64,000 bases of DNA. Origin: Sinimarinibacterium sp. NLF-5-8 (GTDB lineage Bacteria; Pseudomonadota; Gammaproteobacteria; Nevskiales; Nevskiaceae). The notes under the pieces were generated by a model. That model searched no databases. It was not told the origin of the DNA and saw nothing but the letters and a program-made list of their open reading frames with translations. Shown here one piece after another: positions 37,470 to 46,633 of the stretch. Where the stretch lies: positions 3,049,501-3,113,500 of the forward strand of contig NZ_CP048030.1 of the NCBI RefSeq assembly GCF_010092425.1, in the 5' to 3' direction. The translations under genes and the position numbers were made by a program. Position 1 is the stretch's first letter. Each line of letters starts with the position of its first letter.

Positions 37470-37961
37470 ATGAGTTCGGCAGAACTGTTGCAGCGGATCA
37501 CTGCGCTGGAGGATGCACAGGCGATCCGTCATCTCAAATCGCGGTATTTGTTCAGTTGCGACCGCAAGGACGTGGCGCAAATGCGCGCGTGTTTTGCCGA
37601 TGGTCCGGTGGATATCGACTATGGCCCCATCGGCCAGTTCACCCGCGCCGATGATCTGGTCGAGGTGTTCAAGCGCATCGGCTGCCACGATCACATGGTG
37701 GAAATGCACCACGGCAGCAATCCACAAATTGAAGTGTGGGACGACCAAACCGCCAGCGCCAAATGGAGCCTGGAGTACCGGCTGATCAATACGCAGGAGC
37801 ACACGCTGACGCTGCTCACCGGCTATTACGAAGACGGCTACCGCAAGGTGGACGGGCAGTGGAAGATCAGCAAAACCCACTTTATCCCTGTTTCCAGCGT
37901 GGTATTGGCGCTGGCCGATGACACCGTCAAAGCCGTGTTTGCCGGGCGCGCGGCGGGGTAG
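37470..37961 (+). CDS. SnoaL-like (NTF2-fold) protein
   Basis: A 163-aa single-domain NTF2-like protein of the SnoaL_4 type. It starts with a helical LLQRITALEDAQAIRHLKSRYL, as in dehydratase/isomerase-like members. The strands GSNPQIEVWDD, AKWSLEYRL and LLTGYYEDGYRKVDGQWKI form the cone. Such proteins bind hydrophobic molecules in a pocket and include steroid isomerases and ring hydroxylation helpers. The function here is unassigned. AAGGAGAGCAGG precedes the ATG. It is divergent from the histidine kinase and converges on the metal-dependent hydrolase across a terminator. Confidence 0.85.
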   Translation: MSSAELLQRITALEDAQAIRHLKSRYLFSCDRKDVAQMRACFADGPVDIDYGPIGQFTRADDLVEVFKRIGCHDHMVEMHHGSNPQIEVWDDQTASAKWSLEYRLINTQEHTLTLLTGYYEDGYRKVDGQWKISKTHFIPVSSVVLALADDTVKAVFAGRAAG

Positions 37962-37986
37962 CGCGCGCGCAACCATGCGAAGACAA

Positions 37987-38021
37987 AAAAGCGCGAAAAA
38001 GCTGGGCCTTTTCGCGCTTTT
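37987..38021. terminator. Bidirectional rho-independent terminator
   Basis: AAAAGCGCGAAAA and TTTTCGCGCTTTT pair perfectly around a nine-base loop. The A/T ends serve as T-runs for both strands. It lies between the converging SnoaL-like and metal-dependent hydrolase genes. Confidence 0.88.
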
Positions 38022-38039
38022 GCGTTGCAACGGTCAAAC

Positions 38040-38906
38040 TCAGGCGGCTTTGGCCTGCTCGGCCAGGAAGCTATCCATCGTCGCCAGATACTCGCTGTTG
38101 TCGTGATCCCAGGGGTGGAAACCGGGGCGGAAGTAGCTCACATAGGCGCCGAGCTGTTTGCTCAGCAGGCCAACATCACCAAAGGCAAAGGTGTAGAACT
38201 TGCGCCAGCCTTTAACGTCGGTGAGTTTGCCTTGCTCGGCCAACACGCCCAGAAATGCCGGAACTGTTAATGCCCAGAAGATCACGGTGGCCGCAACCAT
38301 GCCACCGCTGCGCAGTGCGTAGGCTTTGGTGCCACGCCCCATCACCGTATCCCACACATCGTAGGCAACGCCTTTGTGCTCGGTTTCTTCCAGCGCATGC
38401 CAGTGCCACACCGCGCTGAAGTGCGGCTCAACGCCGGGGGCGGTCAGGCGCGGTTCGCGCAAAACGCTGTCAGCGAGCAGGGCGGTGAAGTGTTCCAGCG
38501 CAATGGTGGCTGATAAGCGCGCTGACGGCGGCAAGTTGTTTTTGCCCCAGTTGAGCAGGCCGCTGACCAGCTTTTCAAAGCGAGGGGCGATTTTCGACCT
38601 GGCAAAAAAGGCGTTGTTGTATTCCTCATGCTCGCGGCCATGCATGGCTTCCTGGCCGATGAACGCGGTCACGGCTTTTTTAAGCTCAGGATCGGTGATG
38701 AAGTCGCGGTGCGCGCGCACGCTGTCGATAAAAAAGCGCTCACCGACCGGCAGCACCACCGAAAAAGTGTTCAAAAACGCAGTGAACTGCGGGCCGCCGG
38801 ATTCGTGCCAGTCGTTGATGCGATCGGCAGGTAGGTTGAACTTAACGTCGCGGCGGGTGGGCAGCAGTTTGTTAAAGCGGGCAGAGAGTTTTTTAACGTT
38901 GCTCAT
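38040..38906 (-). CDS. Metal-dependent hydrolase (PF10118-type, di-iron-like)
   Basis: A 288-aa protein of the uncharacterised 'metal-dependent hydrolase' family. Conserved Glu/His pairs that could bind two metals are visible in GQEAMHGREHEEYN, LEHFTALLAD and WHALEETEHKGVAYD, a ferritin-like four-helix pattern. A hydrophobic segment at about 205-225 (MVAATVIFWALTVPAFLGV) suggests membrane association. The catalytic activity is not established; relatives occur in hydrocarbon and steroid degraders (recollection). It is transcribed alone behind a palindromic operator, after the meta-cleavage operon. Confidence 0.87.
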   Translation of the reverse strand: MSNVKKLSARFNKLLPTRRDVKFNLPADRINDWHESGGPQFTAFLNTFSVVLPVGERFFIDSVRAHRDFITDPELKKAVTAFIGQEAMHGREHEEYNNAFFARSKIAPRFEKLVSGLLNWGKNNLPPSARLSATIALEHFTALLADSVLREPRLTAPGVEPHFSAVWHWHALEETEHKGVAYDVWDTVMGRGTKAYALRSGGMVAATVIFWALTVPAFLGVLAEQGKLTDVKGWRKFYTFAFGDVGLLSKQLGAYVSYFRPGFHPWDHDNSEYLATMDSFLAEQAKAA

Positions 38907-38925
38907 GGGTTGGCTCCAAATAAAA

Positions 38926-38970
38926 ACAGTCGTCTACGGCAAAGTAGACGACTGTATACCCATTTGTCAA
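38926..38970 (-). promoter_or_regulatory. Promoter with overlapping 12-bp inverted-repeat operator
   Basis: On the minus strand a perfect TTGACA (38970-38965), an 18-base spacer and TACTTT (38946-38941) form a sigma70-type promoter for the metal-dependent hydrolase gene. A perfect inverted repeat, ACAGTCGTCTAC/GTAGACGACTGT with a six-base centre (38926-38955), covers the spacer end, the -10 and the start point, as expected for a TetR-family repressor site. The same hairpin is followed by TTTTTATTT on the minus strand, so it could also end transcripts of the aldolase operon. Confidence 0.6.
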
Positions 38971-38972
38971 CG

Positions 38973-38990
38973 GCGCCACGACAGTGGCGC
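38973..38990 (-). terminator. Short hairpin after the aldolase gene
   Basis: GCGCCAC and GTGGCGC pair perfectly around a four-base loop, ten bases past the aldolase stop codon. No T-run follows, so it is at best an attenuating or RNA-protecting hairpin. Confidence 0.35.
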
Positions 38991-39000
38991 GGGACGGCTT

Positions 39001-40053
39001 TTAAGCTGCGTCGGCGGCGATCAAACCGCGTTCTTTGGCCATGGTCAGCGCGGTGTCCATGATCATGTCTTCCTGACCACCGATCATTTTCTTGCGACCC
39101 AGCTCGACCAAAATATCGCGCGCTTCCAAACCATACTTTTTGGCCGCGCGGTTGGCGTGGAGCAAGAAGGTGGAGTAGACGCCAGCAAAGCCCAGGGTCA
39201 GCGAGGAGCGATCGACGCGGACGATGTGTTCCATCATCGGGAAGATCAAATCTTCGGTGATGTCCATCAGCCTGAACAGATCGCAGCCGGTTTTGATGCC
39301 CATGCGTTCGCACACGGCAACAAACACTTCCAGCGGCGTGTTGCCTGCGCCGGCGCCGAGGCCACCGACGGAGGCGTCGATGCGACTGGCTCCGGCTTCA
39401 ACGGCGGCGATGGAGTTGGCAACGCCCATGCCGAGGTTGTGGTGGCCGTGAAAGCCCACTTCGGTTTCGGGCTTGAGGATGTCACGCAGCGCGCGCACGC
39501 GGGCGGTAACGTCGGCGGGCAGCATGTAACCGGCGGAATCGGTCACATACACGGTTTGTGCGCCGTAGGACTCCATCAGCTTGGCTTGTTCGGCCAGCCC
39601 TTTGGGATCGTTCAAATGCGCCATCATCAAAAAGCCGGTGGTGTCCATGCCCAGCTTGCGGCCATAGGCAATGTGCTGCGGGCTGGTGTCGGCTTCGGTG
39701 CAGTGGGTGGCCACGTGAACGCTGCGCACGCCATGATCAAACGCGCTTTGCAGTTCTTTCATCGTCCCCAGGCCGGGAATCAGCAGCGCCGAGATCGTCG
39801 CCTGCTTCATCTTGGGCACTACGGCGTCCCAGTATTCTTCGTTGCTGTGCATGGCAAAGCCGTGTTGCAGCGAGTTGCCGCCCAGCCCGGCACCGTGGGA
39901 CACCTGAATCAGCGGCACGCCAGCGGCATCGAGCGCGGTGGCGACGTTGACCATTTCTTCAATAGAGATTTGTTCGTGCTTGGCGTGCATGCCATCGCGC
40001 AGCGACATGTCGTGCACGATCACCTGACGGCCATTGATGTTGAGTTGTGACAT
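39001..40053 (-). CDS. dmpG: 4-hydroxy-2-oxovalerate aldolase
   Basis: A 350-aa class II pyruvate aldolase (DmpG/BphI/HsaF/TesG). The TIM barrel carries [14 protein letters not shown] with Arg19, Asp20 and the base-like His23, and the metal ligands His202 and His204 in [10 protein letters not shown]. The C-terminal DmpG-communication domain (about 280-345) is present. It cleaves 4-hydroxy-2-oxo acids to pyruvate and an aldehyde, and channels the aldehyde to the partner dehydrogenase encoded just upstream. It is the last gene of the four-gene meta-cleavage operon. Confidence 0.95.
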   Translation of the reverse strand: MSQLNINGRQVIVHDMSLRDGMHAKHEQISIEEMVNVATALDAAGVPLIQVSHGAGLGGNSLQHGFAMHSNEEYWDAVVPKMKQATISALLIPGLGTMKELQSAFDHGVRSVHVATHCTEADTSPQHIAYGRKLGMDTTGFLMMAHLNDPKGLAEQAKLMESYGAQTVYVTDSAGYMLPADVTARVRALRDILKPETEVGFHGHHNLGMGVANSIAAVEAGASRIDASVGGLGAGAGNTPLEVFVAVCERMGIKTGCDLFRLMDITEDLIFPMMEHIVRVDRSSLTLGFAGVYSTFLLHANRAAKKYGLEARDILVELGRKKMIGGQEDMIMDTALTMAKERGLIAADAA

Positions 40054-40067
40054 ATGAAGGCTCCCGG

Positions 40068-40988
40068 TTAAGCGGCTTTGGCCGTGGCTTTGAGTTGGTA
40101 ACGACCGGCGATGATTTCCTGGGCAAACATCTCAGCCGTGCGCGCGGCGGCGGCGGTCATGATGTCGAGGTTGCCTGCGTAGGTGGGCAAAAAGTCGCCC
40201 AAACCTGCCACTTCCATAAAGACCGAGACTTTTTTACCGTCAAACACCGGGCCGTTGACCAGGCGATAGCCGGGCACGTATTTCTGCACTTGCGCCAGCA
40301 TATCCAGCACCGAGGTGCGGATTTTGTCCTGATCCGGTTCGTCATCGCACAGGCAGTAAATGGTGTTGCGCATGATGATCGGCGGGTCAGCCGGATTGAT
40401 GATCACCAGCGCCTTGCCGGTGCGCGCGCCGCCGACTTTGCAGACAGCATTGGAGGTGGTGTAGGTGAACTCGTCGAGGTTGGCGCGGGTGCCGGGACCA
40501 ATGGATTTGGACGACACGGTGGCGACGATTTCGGCGTACCCCACCGGTTGCACGCGGGCGACCGCGTTGACCATCGGGATGGTCGCCTGACCGGCGCAAG
40601 AGATCATGTTCACGTTCATCGCCGAGGCGTGCGCGTGACCTTCCAGGTTGACCGGCGGCACACACAGCCCGCCAATGGCGGCAGGGGTGAGATCCACCAT
40701 CAACACGCCCAGCTCATTGAGTTTGCGCGAGTTTTCGGCGTGAACGTAGGCAGAAGTGGCGTCAAACGCGATTTGCACGCCGTCTTCCAAAACGTGCGGC
40801 ACCAAGCCGTCAACGCCTTGGTCGGTGGTTTTTAGGCCCATATCGCGCGCGCGCGCCAAGCCTTCGGAGGTGGCGTCAATGCCGACCATCCACACCGGCT
40901 CCAGCAGTTCGGAGCGCTTGAGTTTGTACAGCAGATCGGTGCCGATATTGCCGGGGCCGATGATGGCGCATTTGATTTTTTTGCTCAT
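40068..40988 (-). CDS. dmpF: Acetaldehyde dehydrogenase (acylating)
   Basis: A 306-aa CoA-acylating aldehyde dehydrogenase (DmpF/BphJ/HsaG/TesF). The Rossmann motif [15 protein letters not shown] is at 9-23. The catalytic Cys131 lies in [13 protein letters not shown]. It converts the aldolase-derived acetaldehyde or propanal, with NAD+ and CoA, to acyl-CoA while bound to the aldolase. Its start overlaps the hydratase stop (ATGA, 40985-40988), and 14 bases separate it from the aldolase gene. Confidence 0.95.
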   Translation of the reverse strand: MSKKIKCAIIGPGNIGTDLLYKLKRSELLEPVWMVGIDATSEGLARARDMGLKTTDQGVDGLVPHVLEDGVQIAFDATSAYVHAENSRKLNELGVLMVDLTPAAIGGLCVPPVNLEGHAHASAMNVNMISCAGQATIPMVNAVARVQPVGYAEIVATVSSKSIGPGTRANLDEFTYTTSNAVCKVGGARTGKALVIINPADPPIIMRNTIYCLCDDEPDQDKIRTSVLDMLAQVQKYVPGYRLVNGPVFDGKKVSVFMEVAGLGDFLPTYAGNLDIMTAAAARTAEMFAQEIIAGRYQLKATAKAA

Positions 40989-41782
40989 GCTTCAAATCCA
41001 ATACTGGCTTCGCCGATGCCGGCCAGTGTCATCTGGAAACGATCTCCCGGAGCCGCTGGTAGCAACGGTGCCAACGAACCGGACAAAATGATTTCACCCT
41101 TCAAAAAGGGAATGCCGTAACGCCCCAGCGTATTGGCCAGCCACGCGACCGCCTCAGCCGGGTGGCCTTGCACGGCCGAGCCTTTGCCGGAGGCGATGTG
41201 CGCACCGTTTTTGAGCACGTCCATGTGCACGGCGGCCAAATCCAGCGCATGCGGTTTGACGCGCTCGTCACCGACGACAAACACGCCGCAGGATGCGTTG
41301 TCGGCAACGGTGTCTTGGATTTTGATTTTCCAATCGTGAATGCGTGAATCGACAATCTCAAAACATGGCGAGACGTATTCGGTGGCGTCCATCACCTGAT
41401 CGGCGGTGACTTGAGTGCCTTTGATGTCTTTTTTCAGCACAAAGGCAATTTCGCCTTCCGCGCGCGGCTGAATCAAGCCGCTGCCAGCGATGCTGAGCAC
41501 GTCGCCGTTTTTAACCCACATTTGATTGGTTAAAAAACCAAAATCCGGCTGATGCACGCCGAGCATGTCTTGCACCGGCTTGCTGGTGACGCCGATTTTT
41601 TTGCCAACGACTTTTTCGCCAGCGTCTAAGCGCCGCTGCAAAAAGTGCAGCGAGATTTTGTAAGCGTCGTCAATGTCGATGCCATCGACACGATCGGTGA
41701 ACGGCGCAATTGTTTTGCGCGCGCGCAGGGCGTTGAAAAGCTCATCGCCCAGCGCGGTGATTTGGGGGGGCGCCAAAGCCAT
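40985..41782 (-). CDS. 2-oxopent-4-enoate hydratase-like enzyme
   Basis: A 265-aa member of the MhpD/DmpE/HsaE hydratase family in the fumarylacetoacetase fold. [14 protein letters not shown] carries the substrate-contacting lysine. [10 protein letters not shown] and the CFEIVDSRI stretch supply the Glu metal ligands. It hydrates 2-hydroxy-2,4-dienoates to 4-hydroxy-2-oxo acids for the aldolase. Decarboxylases of the same family are similar, but the operon contains no tautomerase or decarboxylase partner, so hydratase is favoured. It overlaps the hydrolase gene by one base. Confidence 0.92.
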   Translation of the reverse strand: MALAPPQITALGDELFNALRARKTIAPFTDRVDGIDIDDAYKISLHFLQRRLDAGEKVVGKKIGVTSKPVQDMLGVHQPDFGFLTNQMWVKNGDVLSIAGSGLIQPRAEGEIAFVLKKDIKGTQVTADQVMDATEYVSPCFEIVDSRIHDWKIKIQDTVADNASCGVFVVGDERVKPHALDLAAVHMDVLKNGAHIASGKGSAVQGHPAEAVAWLANTLGRYGIPFLKGEIILSGSLAPLLPAAPGDRFQMTLAGIGEASIGFEA

Positions 41783-42609
41783 CAGCCATGCTCCAAAAAG
41801 TCTAAAACCATGCGGTTGAACAGGTCGCGGTGCTCAATCATCACCCAGTGTCCGCAGTTGGGCACCAACACCATGCGGCCATTGGGCAGCCCTTTGCCGA
41901 GCCGCAAAATGCCGCTGTCCGGCATCATTTGTTCGTTCAGGCCCCACAGCGTCAGCGTGGGCTGTTGGATCTCGCCCAAGCGCGCGACCATGTTCGGCAC
42001 TTTGAGCGTTTGAATCGCTTGCGGACACTGGGTTTTGGCCAGCTCAAAGCGCTCATTCACCAGGTCTGCCGTCACCGCAGCGGGGTTGACGACAAACGCG
42101 CTGATAAAAAAGTCCTTGAGTTGTTCTTTGCTCGGCGGCGTGCCTGCGCCATACAGCGCAAACATTTTTTGCATGCCGGGCATCGCTAAATAATCGGGCA
42201 GATCGTTCAAGCCGCCCGGCGCCATCAGCACCATGCGATCAATGCGATCGGGATGCGCCAGTGCGCAGCCCAAGGCCACCGCGCCGCCGAGTGAGTTGCC
42301 AACCAGCGTTGCGCGGTCAATGCCCAGCGCATCGAGCATTTGCACCACACACTGCACAAACAAATCCAGGTGATATTCCACATCGGTGGGTTTGGCGGAA
42401 TAGCCAAAGCCGATCAAGTCCGGCACCAGCACCCGATACCCGGCCTCAACCAGCGGCGCGATGTTGCCTTTGAAGTTGGAATAACCACAGCCGCCGTTGC
42501 CGGAGCCATGCAAAAACACCACCACCGGGCCTTGGCCCTGGTCGAGGTAATGAATGCGATGGCCATTGGCGAGCTGCGCGTAATGGCCTTCAGGAACGGG
42601 TTTGCTCAT
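41782..42609 (-). CDS. Meta-cleavage-product C-C hydrolase (alpha/beta hydrolase)
   Basis: A 275-aa hydrolase related to BphD/HsaD/TesD. HGSGNGG forms the oxyanion region, Ser106 lies in GNSLGG, and the catalytic His in PNCGHWVMIEHRD. At the usual catalytic Asp position (WGREDxxxP in relatives) the sequence reads WGLNEQMMP, so Glu replaces Asp. It cleaves ring-fission products to a dienoate for the next gene's hydratase. The gene set matches the lower steroid or biphenyl pathway, but no extradiol dioxygenase is in this window. It is the first gene of the operon. Confidence 0.88.
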   Translation of the reverse strand: MSKPVPEGHYAQLANGHRIHYLDQGQGPVVVFLHGSGNGGCGYSNFKGNIAPLVEAGYRVLVPDLIGFGYSAKPTDVEYHLDLFVQCVVQMLDALGIDRATLVGNSLGGAVALGCALAHPDRIDRMVLMAPGGLNDLPDYLAMPGMQKMFALYGAGTPPSKEQLKDFFISAFVVNPAAVTADLVNERFELAKTQCPQAIQTLKVPNMVARLGEIQQPTLTLWGLNEQMMPDSGILRLGKGLPNGRMVLVPNCGHWVMIEHRDLFNRMVLDFLEHG

Positions 42610-42669
42610 GGCGGGTTTAAATTGGGTGAGTTGACTTTTTTATATTGGTGGAATGGTCGTGCAGCATCG

Positions 42670-42685
42670 TCACCCGATCGGGTGA
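42670..42685. promoter_or_regulatory. Perfect 16-bp palindrome between divergent genes
   Basis: TCACCCGATCGGGTGA is a perfect palindrome in the 191-base gap between the divergently transcribed C-C hydrolase operon and the SDR gene. It lies 61 bases before the hydrolase ATG, a good operator position. A dimeric repressor or activator controlling both directions is likely, but no regulator gene is adjacent. Confidence 0.55.
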
Positions 42686-42800
42686 TTGAGCAAGTCTTAC
42701 CCGCGCGCTTCACAAAAAGGGGTGACGCCGCGCGCGCGCTCACTGCGTAAAGTCGGGCGTATTCAGCCAATCACAAGGCCAACTCAGGGGCAATCCAACC

Positions 42801-43556
42801 ATGACACAGCAAACCGTATTGATTACCGGCGGCACCAAGGGCATTGGCCGTGGCGTTACCGAGGCTTTTTTGCGCCAAGGCGCGCGCGTGGTGATGTGTG
42901 GCCGCGGCGAGCCTGAAGCGCCGATTGAAGTGGACGGCAACCGCGCGGACTTCATCGCCTGCGATGTGCGCGATCACGCCCAGGTGGATGCGCTGTTTGC
43001 GCAAATCCACAGCCAATACGGGCAACTGGACGTGCTGATCAACAATGCCGGTGGCGCGCCGTTTGCACTGGCCGACAAAGCCTCGCCGCGTTTTCACGAA
43101 AAAATCTTTGCGCTGAATCTGCTGGCACCGCTGCATTTGGCGCAAAAAGCCAATGCAATGATGCAAACCCAGGCGCAGGGCGGGGCGATTGTTTTTGTCG
43201 GCAGCGTCTCGGCGCTGCGCCCGTCGCCCGGCACCGCCGCCTATGGCGCGGCCAAAGCCGGGGTGTTGAGTCTGGTGCAATCGCTGGCGGTGGAATGGGC
43301 ACCCAAGGTGCGGCTCAATGCCGTCAGCCCCGGTCCGGTGCTGACCGAACAAGCGGCGCTGCACTTTGGCGACGACGCCGGAATTGCCGCGGTGGCGCGC
43401 ACCATTCCACTGGGGCGGCTGGCAGTTCCGGCGGACATTGGCAACGCCTGTGTGTGGCTGGCGTCTGAGGCCTCGGCGTATGTCTCCGGTGCCAACATCG
43501 TGCTTCACGGCGGCGGCGAGCGCCCGGCGTTTTTGGATGCCGCCAACGCCAATTAG
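42801..43556 (+). CDS. Short-chain dehydrogenase/reductase
   Basis: A 251-aa classical SDR. TGGTKGIGRG (9-18) binds the cofactor, NNAG is at 81-84, and the catalytic triad is Ser135, Tyr148 and Lys152. The C-terminus HGGGERPAFL is typical of a SDR subgroup that is often found with degradation genes. Divergent from the meta-cleavage operon and possibly under the same operator, it probably oxidises an alcohol in the same pathway. The exact substrate is unknown. Confidence 0.9.
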   Translation: MTQQTVLITGGTKGIGRGVTEAFLRQGARVVMCGRGEPEAPIEVDGNRADFIACDVRDHAQVDALFAQIHSQYGQLDVLINNAGGAPFALADKASPRFHEKIFALNLLAPLHLAQKANAMMQTQAQGGAIVFVGSVSALRPSPGTAAYGAAKAGVLSLVQSLAVEWAPKVRLNAVSPGPVLTEQAALHFGDDAGIAAVARTIPLGRLAVPADIGNACVWLASEASAYVSGANIVLHGGGERPAFLDAANAN

Positions 43557-43662
43557 CGCAGTGCGCGCGCGGTTGGGGCGGATTTACGGCAGACAGTGGC
43601 GGTGATCCATCCCATCATGCGCAGCTCACCAAACCCGTTCACGACGTGTCGAGGAGCGCGCG

Positions 43663-45444
43663 ATGAATCTTGAAAAAACGTTTCTGCCGATCACCTGGGG
43701 TGCGGCGCTGTGCAGTGCTTTGCTGCTGGCCGCCTGTGGCGCGGGCGAGGATGCGCCGACGATCGGCACCGATGGCAGTCCTGCCATCACCCGCGCGCGC
43801 CCCAACCTGCTGGTGATCATGGCCGATGATCTGGGCTATTCCGATCTGAGCGCCATGGGCAGCGAGATCCGCACGCCGCATCTGGATGCGCTGGCACAAG
43901 ATGGCCGCCTGCTCACCAACTTTCAAAGCACGCCGCTGTGCGCCACCTCGCGCGCGGAGCTGCTCACCGGCGCCGATCATCACTTGGTCGGCGTTGGCAC
44001 CTTGTCGGAAAGCCGGTTTTTTTACCCCGGCCAGCCCAAATACCAGGGCAGTCTGGATGACTCGGCGCTGTCGGTTGCGCAGGTGCTGAAAGATGCGGGC
44101 TATCGCACCTATATGTCCGGCAAATGGCACCTGGGCGGCGGCGGCCCGGTTGAGCAGGGCTTTGAGCAATCGTTTTCGCTGGATTACGAGGCCGCCTACG
44201 CCACCAACTTCAAAGACGAGCGTGGCAGCGGTGAATCGGCCGCGCGCCCGTTTTTTGAAAACGGCCAGCAGGTGGAGGTGCCCAGCGATTTTTATTCCTC
44301 TGACTACTACACCGACAAACTCATCAGCTATATCGACCAAGGGCGCGCGCAAACGCCCGATCAACCCTTTTTTGCCTACCTGGCCTATCAAGCCGTGCAC
44401 TGGCCGCTGCAAGTGCCGGATGCGTATTTAGACCTCTATAAAGGCGTGTACGACGTGGGCTACGACGCCATCCGCGACGCGCGCCTGGCCAAACAAAAGC
44501 AACTGGGCTTGATTCCCGAAGACTTCACCCCCGCGCCGTTTGACACCGTGCCGATGCAGCGCTTTGGCATGCCCGGCGTCACCCGCAACACCGACTGGGA
44601 CAAGCTCACCGCCATCCAAAAACGCTCCGAAGCGCGGATCATGGAAATCTTTGCCGGCATGTTGACCAATATGGACGACAACATTGGCCGCCTCATCGCC
44701 CACCTCAAAGCCACTGGCGAATACGACAACACCTTCATCATTTTTATGTCCGACAACGGCGCCGACGGCATGGGGCACGGCTTTATTCCCTACCTGAATC
44801 TGGAAAACCCGCTGGATCGGCTCAAAACCAACAACAGCTTTGATAACTACGGCAAGCGCAGCTCGTTTTTATTCCGCAGCACCCGCTGGGCCGAGGTCGG
44901 CAACACCCCGCTGCGGCGCTTCAAAGCCTTTACCTCCGGTGGCGGGATCAACGTCACCGCCATCGCGCGCCTGCCCAAGGAATACGGCGGCGTGCACACG
45001 CTCGACACCCTCTCTGGATTGCGCGACGTTGCCCCCACCTTGCTGGCGCTGGCCGGAACCGAAAAGCCTGGCGCCGACTACCAAGGTCGCAGCGTCCAGG
45101 CCTACGAAGGTCGCTCCATGTTGCCTGCGCTGCGCGGCCAAACCGCGCAAATCTATGGCGATAAAGACGTGCTGGCCGGTGAGGTCAGCAACATCCGTTA
45201 TGTGCGCAAAGGCCCGTGGAAAATGACCCGTGTCGTCAACACCCTGCTGCCGTCTGCCGCCGCTAACGTCAGCCACGACTGGGAGCTGTACCTGATTGAT
45301 CAAGATCGCGGTGAAACCAAAAACCTTGCCGCCGAACATCCCGATGTGGTGCAAGACCTCATCCAGGACTGGGCGGCCTATGTGGAGCGCGTTGGCGTCA
45401 AGGCACCGATTCTGCCGATCACGCTGACGCCGATTGACGGCTGA
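43663..45444 (+). CDS. Lipoprotein sulfatase (formylglycine type)
   Basis: A 593-aa sulfatase. The N-terminal signal ends LLLAAC, with Cys25 as lipid anchor. MADDLGYSDL gives the first metal Asp pair. Cys93 in PLCATSRAELLTG is the residue to be turned into formylglycine, although the consensus Pro two residues on is Thr here. KWHLGG and FMSDNGADG complete the active site. It should hydrolyse sulfate esters in the periplasm or at the outer membrane. The gene downstream encodes a formylglycine-generating enzyme 11 bases after its stop, so the two form a self-maturing pair. Confidence 0.93.
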   Translation: MNLEKTFLPITWGAALCSALLLAACGAGEDAPTIGTDGSPAITRARPNLLVIMADDLGYSDLSAMGSEIRTPHLDALAQDGRLLTNFQSTPLCATSRAELLTGADHHLVGVGTLSESRFFYPGQPKYQGSLDDSALSVAQVLKDAGYRTYMSGKWHLGGGGPVEQGFEQSFSLDYEAAYATNFKDERGSGESAARPFFENGQQVEVPSDFYSSDYYTDKLISYIDQGRAQTPDQPFFAYLAYQAVHWPLQVPDAYLDLYKGVYDVGYDAIRDARLAKQKQLGLIPEDFTPAPFDTVPMQRFGMPGVTRNTDWDKLTAIQKRSEARIMEIFAGMLTNMDDNIGRLIAHLKATGEYDNTFIIFMSDNGADGMGHGFIPYLNLENPLDRLKTNNSFDNYGKRSSFLFRSTRWAEVGNTPLRRFKAFTSGGGINVTAIARLPKEYGGVHTLDTLSGLRDVAPTLLALAGTEKPGADYQGRSVQAYEGRSMLPALRGQTAQIYGDKDVLAGEVSNIRYVRKGPWKMTRVVNTLLPSAAANVSHDWELYLIDQDRGETKNLAAEHPDVVQDLIQDWAAYVERVGVKAPILPITLTPIDG

Positions 45445-45455
45445 AAAATCCTGCG

Positions 45456-46436
45456 ATGAGCCCGCGCCCCACGCCGCGCCCCAAGCTGTGCCACTTCGCC
45501 GCCGTCGTCAGCACGCTGGCGGCAGGTGGCATCGCACTGGCTTTTTGGCAAGCGCGCGCGCCGCAGATCGGCACCGGCTCCCCCTTGGGTGATTTGGTTC
45601 GCTGCGGTAATTACAGCGGCCTGCCGCAAGGCTGGGGACAAAACCCGCGCGCGGGCATGGTTTACATCCCCGGCGGCACATTTGAACAAGGCAGCGCGCG
45701 CGGCTACCCCGAAGAACGCCCACAGCGCGCGCAAAAAGTCGCCGGTTTCTGGATTGACCGCACCGAAGTCACCAACGCTCAATTTGCCGCCTTTGTAAAC
45801 GCCACCGGCTACGTCACCACCGCCGAACGCCAGCGCATCAGCGCCAGCTTTCAAATGCCCGAAAGCGACGCGCCGATTGCCGAAGGCAGCTGGTGGCAAT
45901 TAAACCCCGACGCCCACTGGCAACAGCCCGAAGGGCAGGGCAGCGATCTCAAAGGCCGCGAAAACCAACCCGTCGTACTCGTGAGTTTTGAAGACGCGCA
46001 AGCCTACGCGCGCTGGTTGGGGCGCGCGCTGCCCACAGAAGCGCAATGGGAATACGCCGCCAAAGCCGGCCGCAGCAACGAAGCCGCAGACGCCGCCCTG
46101 CGCGATGCCGATGGCAAGCTGCAAGCCAACTTCTGGCAAGGGCTGTTCCCGTATCACAACGAAGGCAAAGACGGCTTCACCGGTCGCGCCCCCGTTGGCT
46201 GCTACCCGCCCAACCCCTGGGGGCTGCACGACATGGTCGGCAACGTCTGGGAATGGACCACCGATCTTTTCAGCACAAGCCCCGCAACCAGCACCGCCCC
46301 CAGCCACGTCATCAAAGGCGGCTCCTACCTATGCGCCAGCAACTACTGCAGCCGCGCGCGCACCTCATCCCGCCAAGGCGAAGAAGCCGATTTGCCGTCG
46401 GTGCATCTGGGATTCAGAACGGTGCGCGCGGAGTAA
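45456..46436 (+). CDS. Formylglycine-generating enzyme-family protein (SUMF1-like)
   Basis: A 326-aa FGE-sulfatase-domain protein with an N-terminal hydrophobic segment (about 14-31), an export signal or anchor. FWIDRTEVTNAQFAAFV and WEYAAKAGR are family landmarks, and MVGNVWEWTTDLF precedes the active site. The two redox cysteines of true FGE are kept: Cys293 and Cys298 in GGSYLCASNYCSRAR, followed by HLGFR. It should oxidise the sulfatase cysteine to formylglycine. The exported form is notable because most bacterial FGEs act in the cytosol before secretion. Confidence 0.9.
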   Translation: MSPRPTPRPKLCHFAAVVSTLAAGGIALAFWQARAPQIGTGSPLGDLVRCGNYSGLPQGWGQNPRAGMVYIPGGTFEQGSARGYPEERPQRAQKVAGFWIDRTEVTNAQFAAFVNATGYVTTAERQRISASFQMPESDAPIAEGSWWQLNPDAHWQQPEGQGSDLKGRENQPVVLVSFEDAQAYARWLGRALPTEAQWEYAAKAGRSNEAADAALRDADGKLQANFWQGLFPYHNEGKDGFTGRAPVGCYPPNPWGLHDMVGNVWEWTTDLFSTSPATSTAPSHVIKGGSYLCASNYCSRARTSSRQGEEADLPSVHLGFRTVRAE

Positions 46437-46633
46437 GCGCACCGAGACACATGATCCGGGACGGGGCGGGATGAGGTGGGATTGGCTGGGATCGGTTTTG
46501 ATTACAGGCAGTTACGGCGAAATTGAGCAAAAACCGTGAGACACATGGTTTTGTTCACATTAACTGCTGTTTTGTATGGATTTGCCCAATAAATGCACCG
46601 GGGCAATCTTTTGCTGGCGGCATGGGGAAGCAA

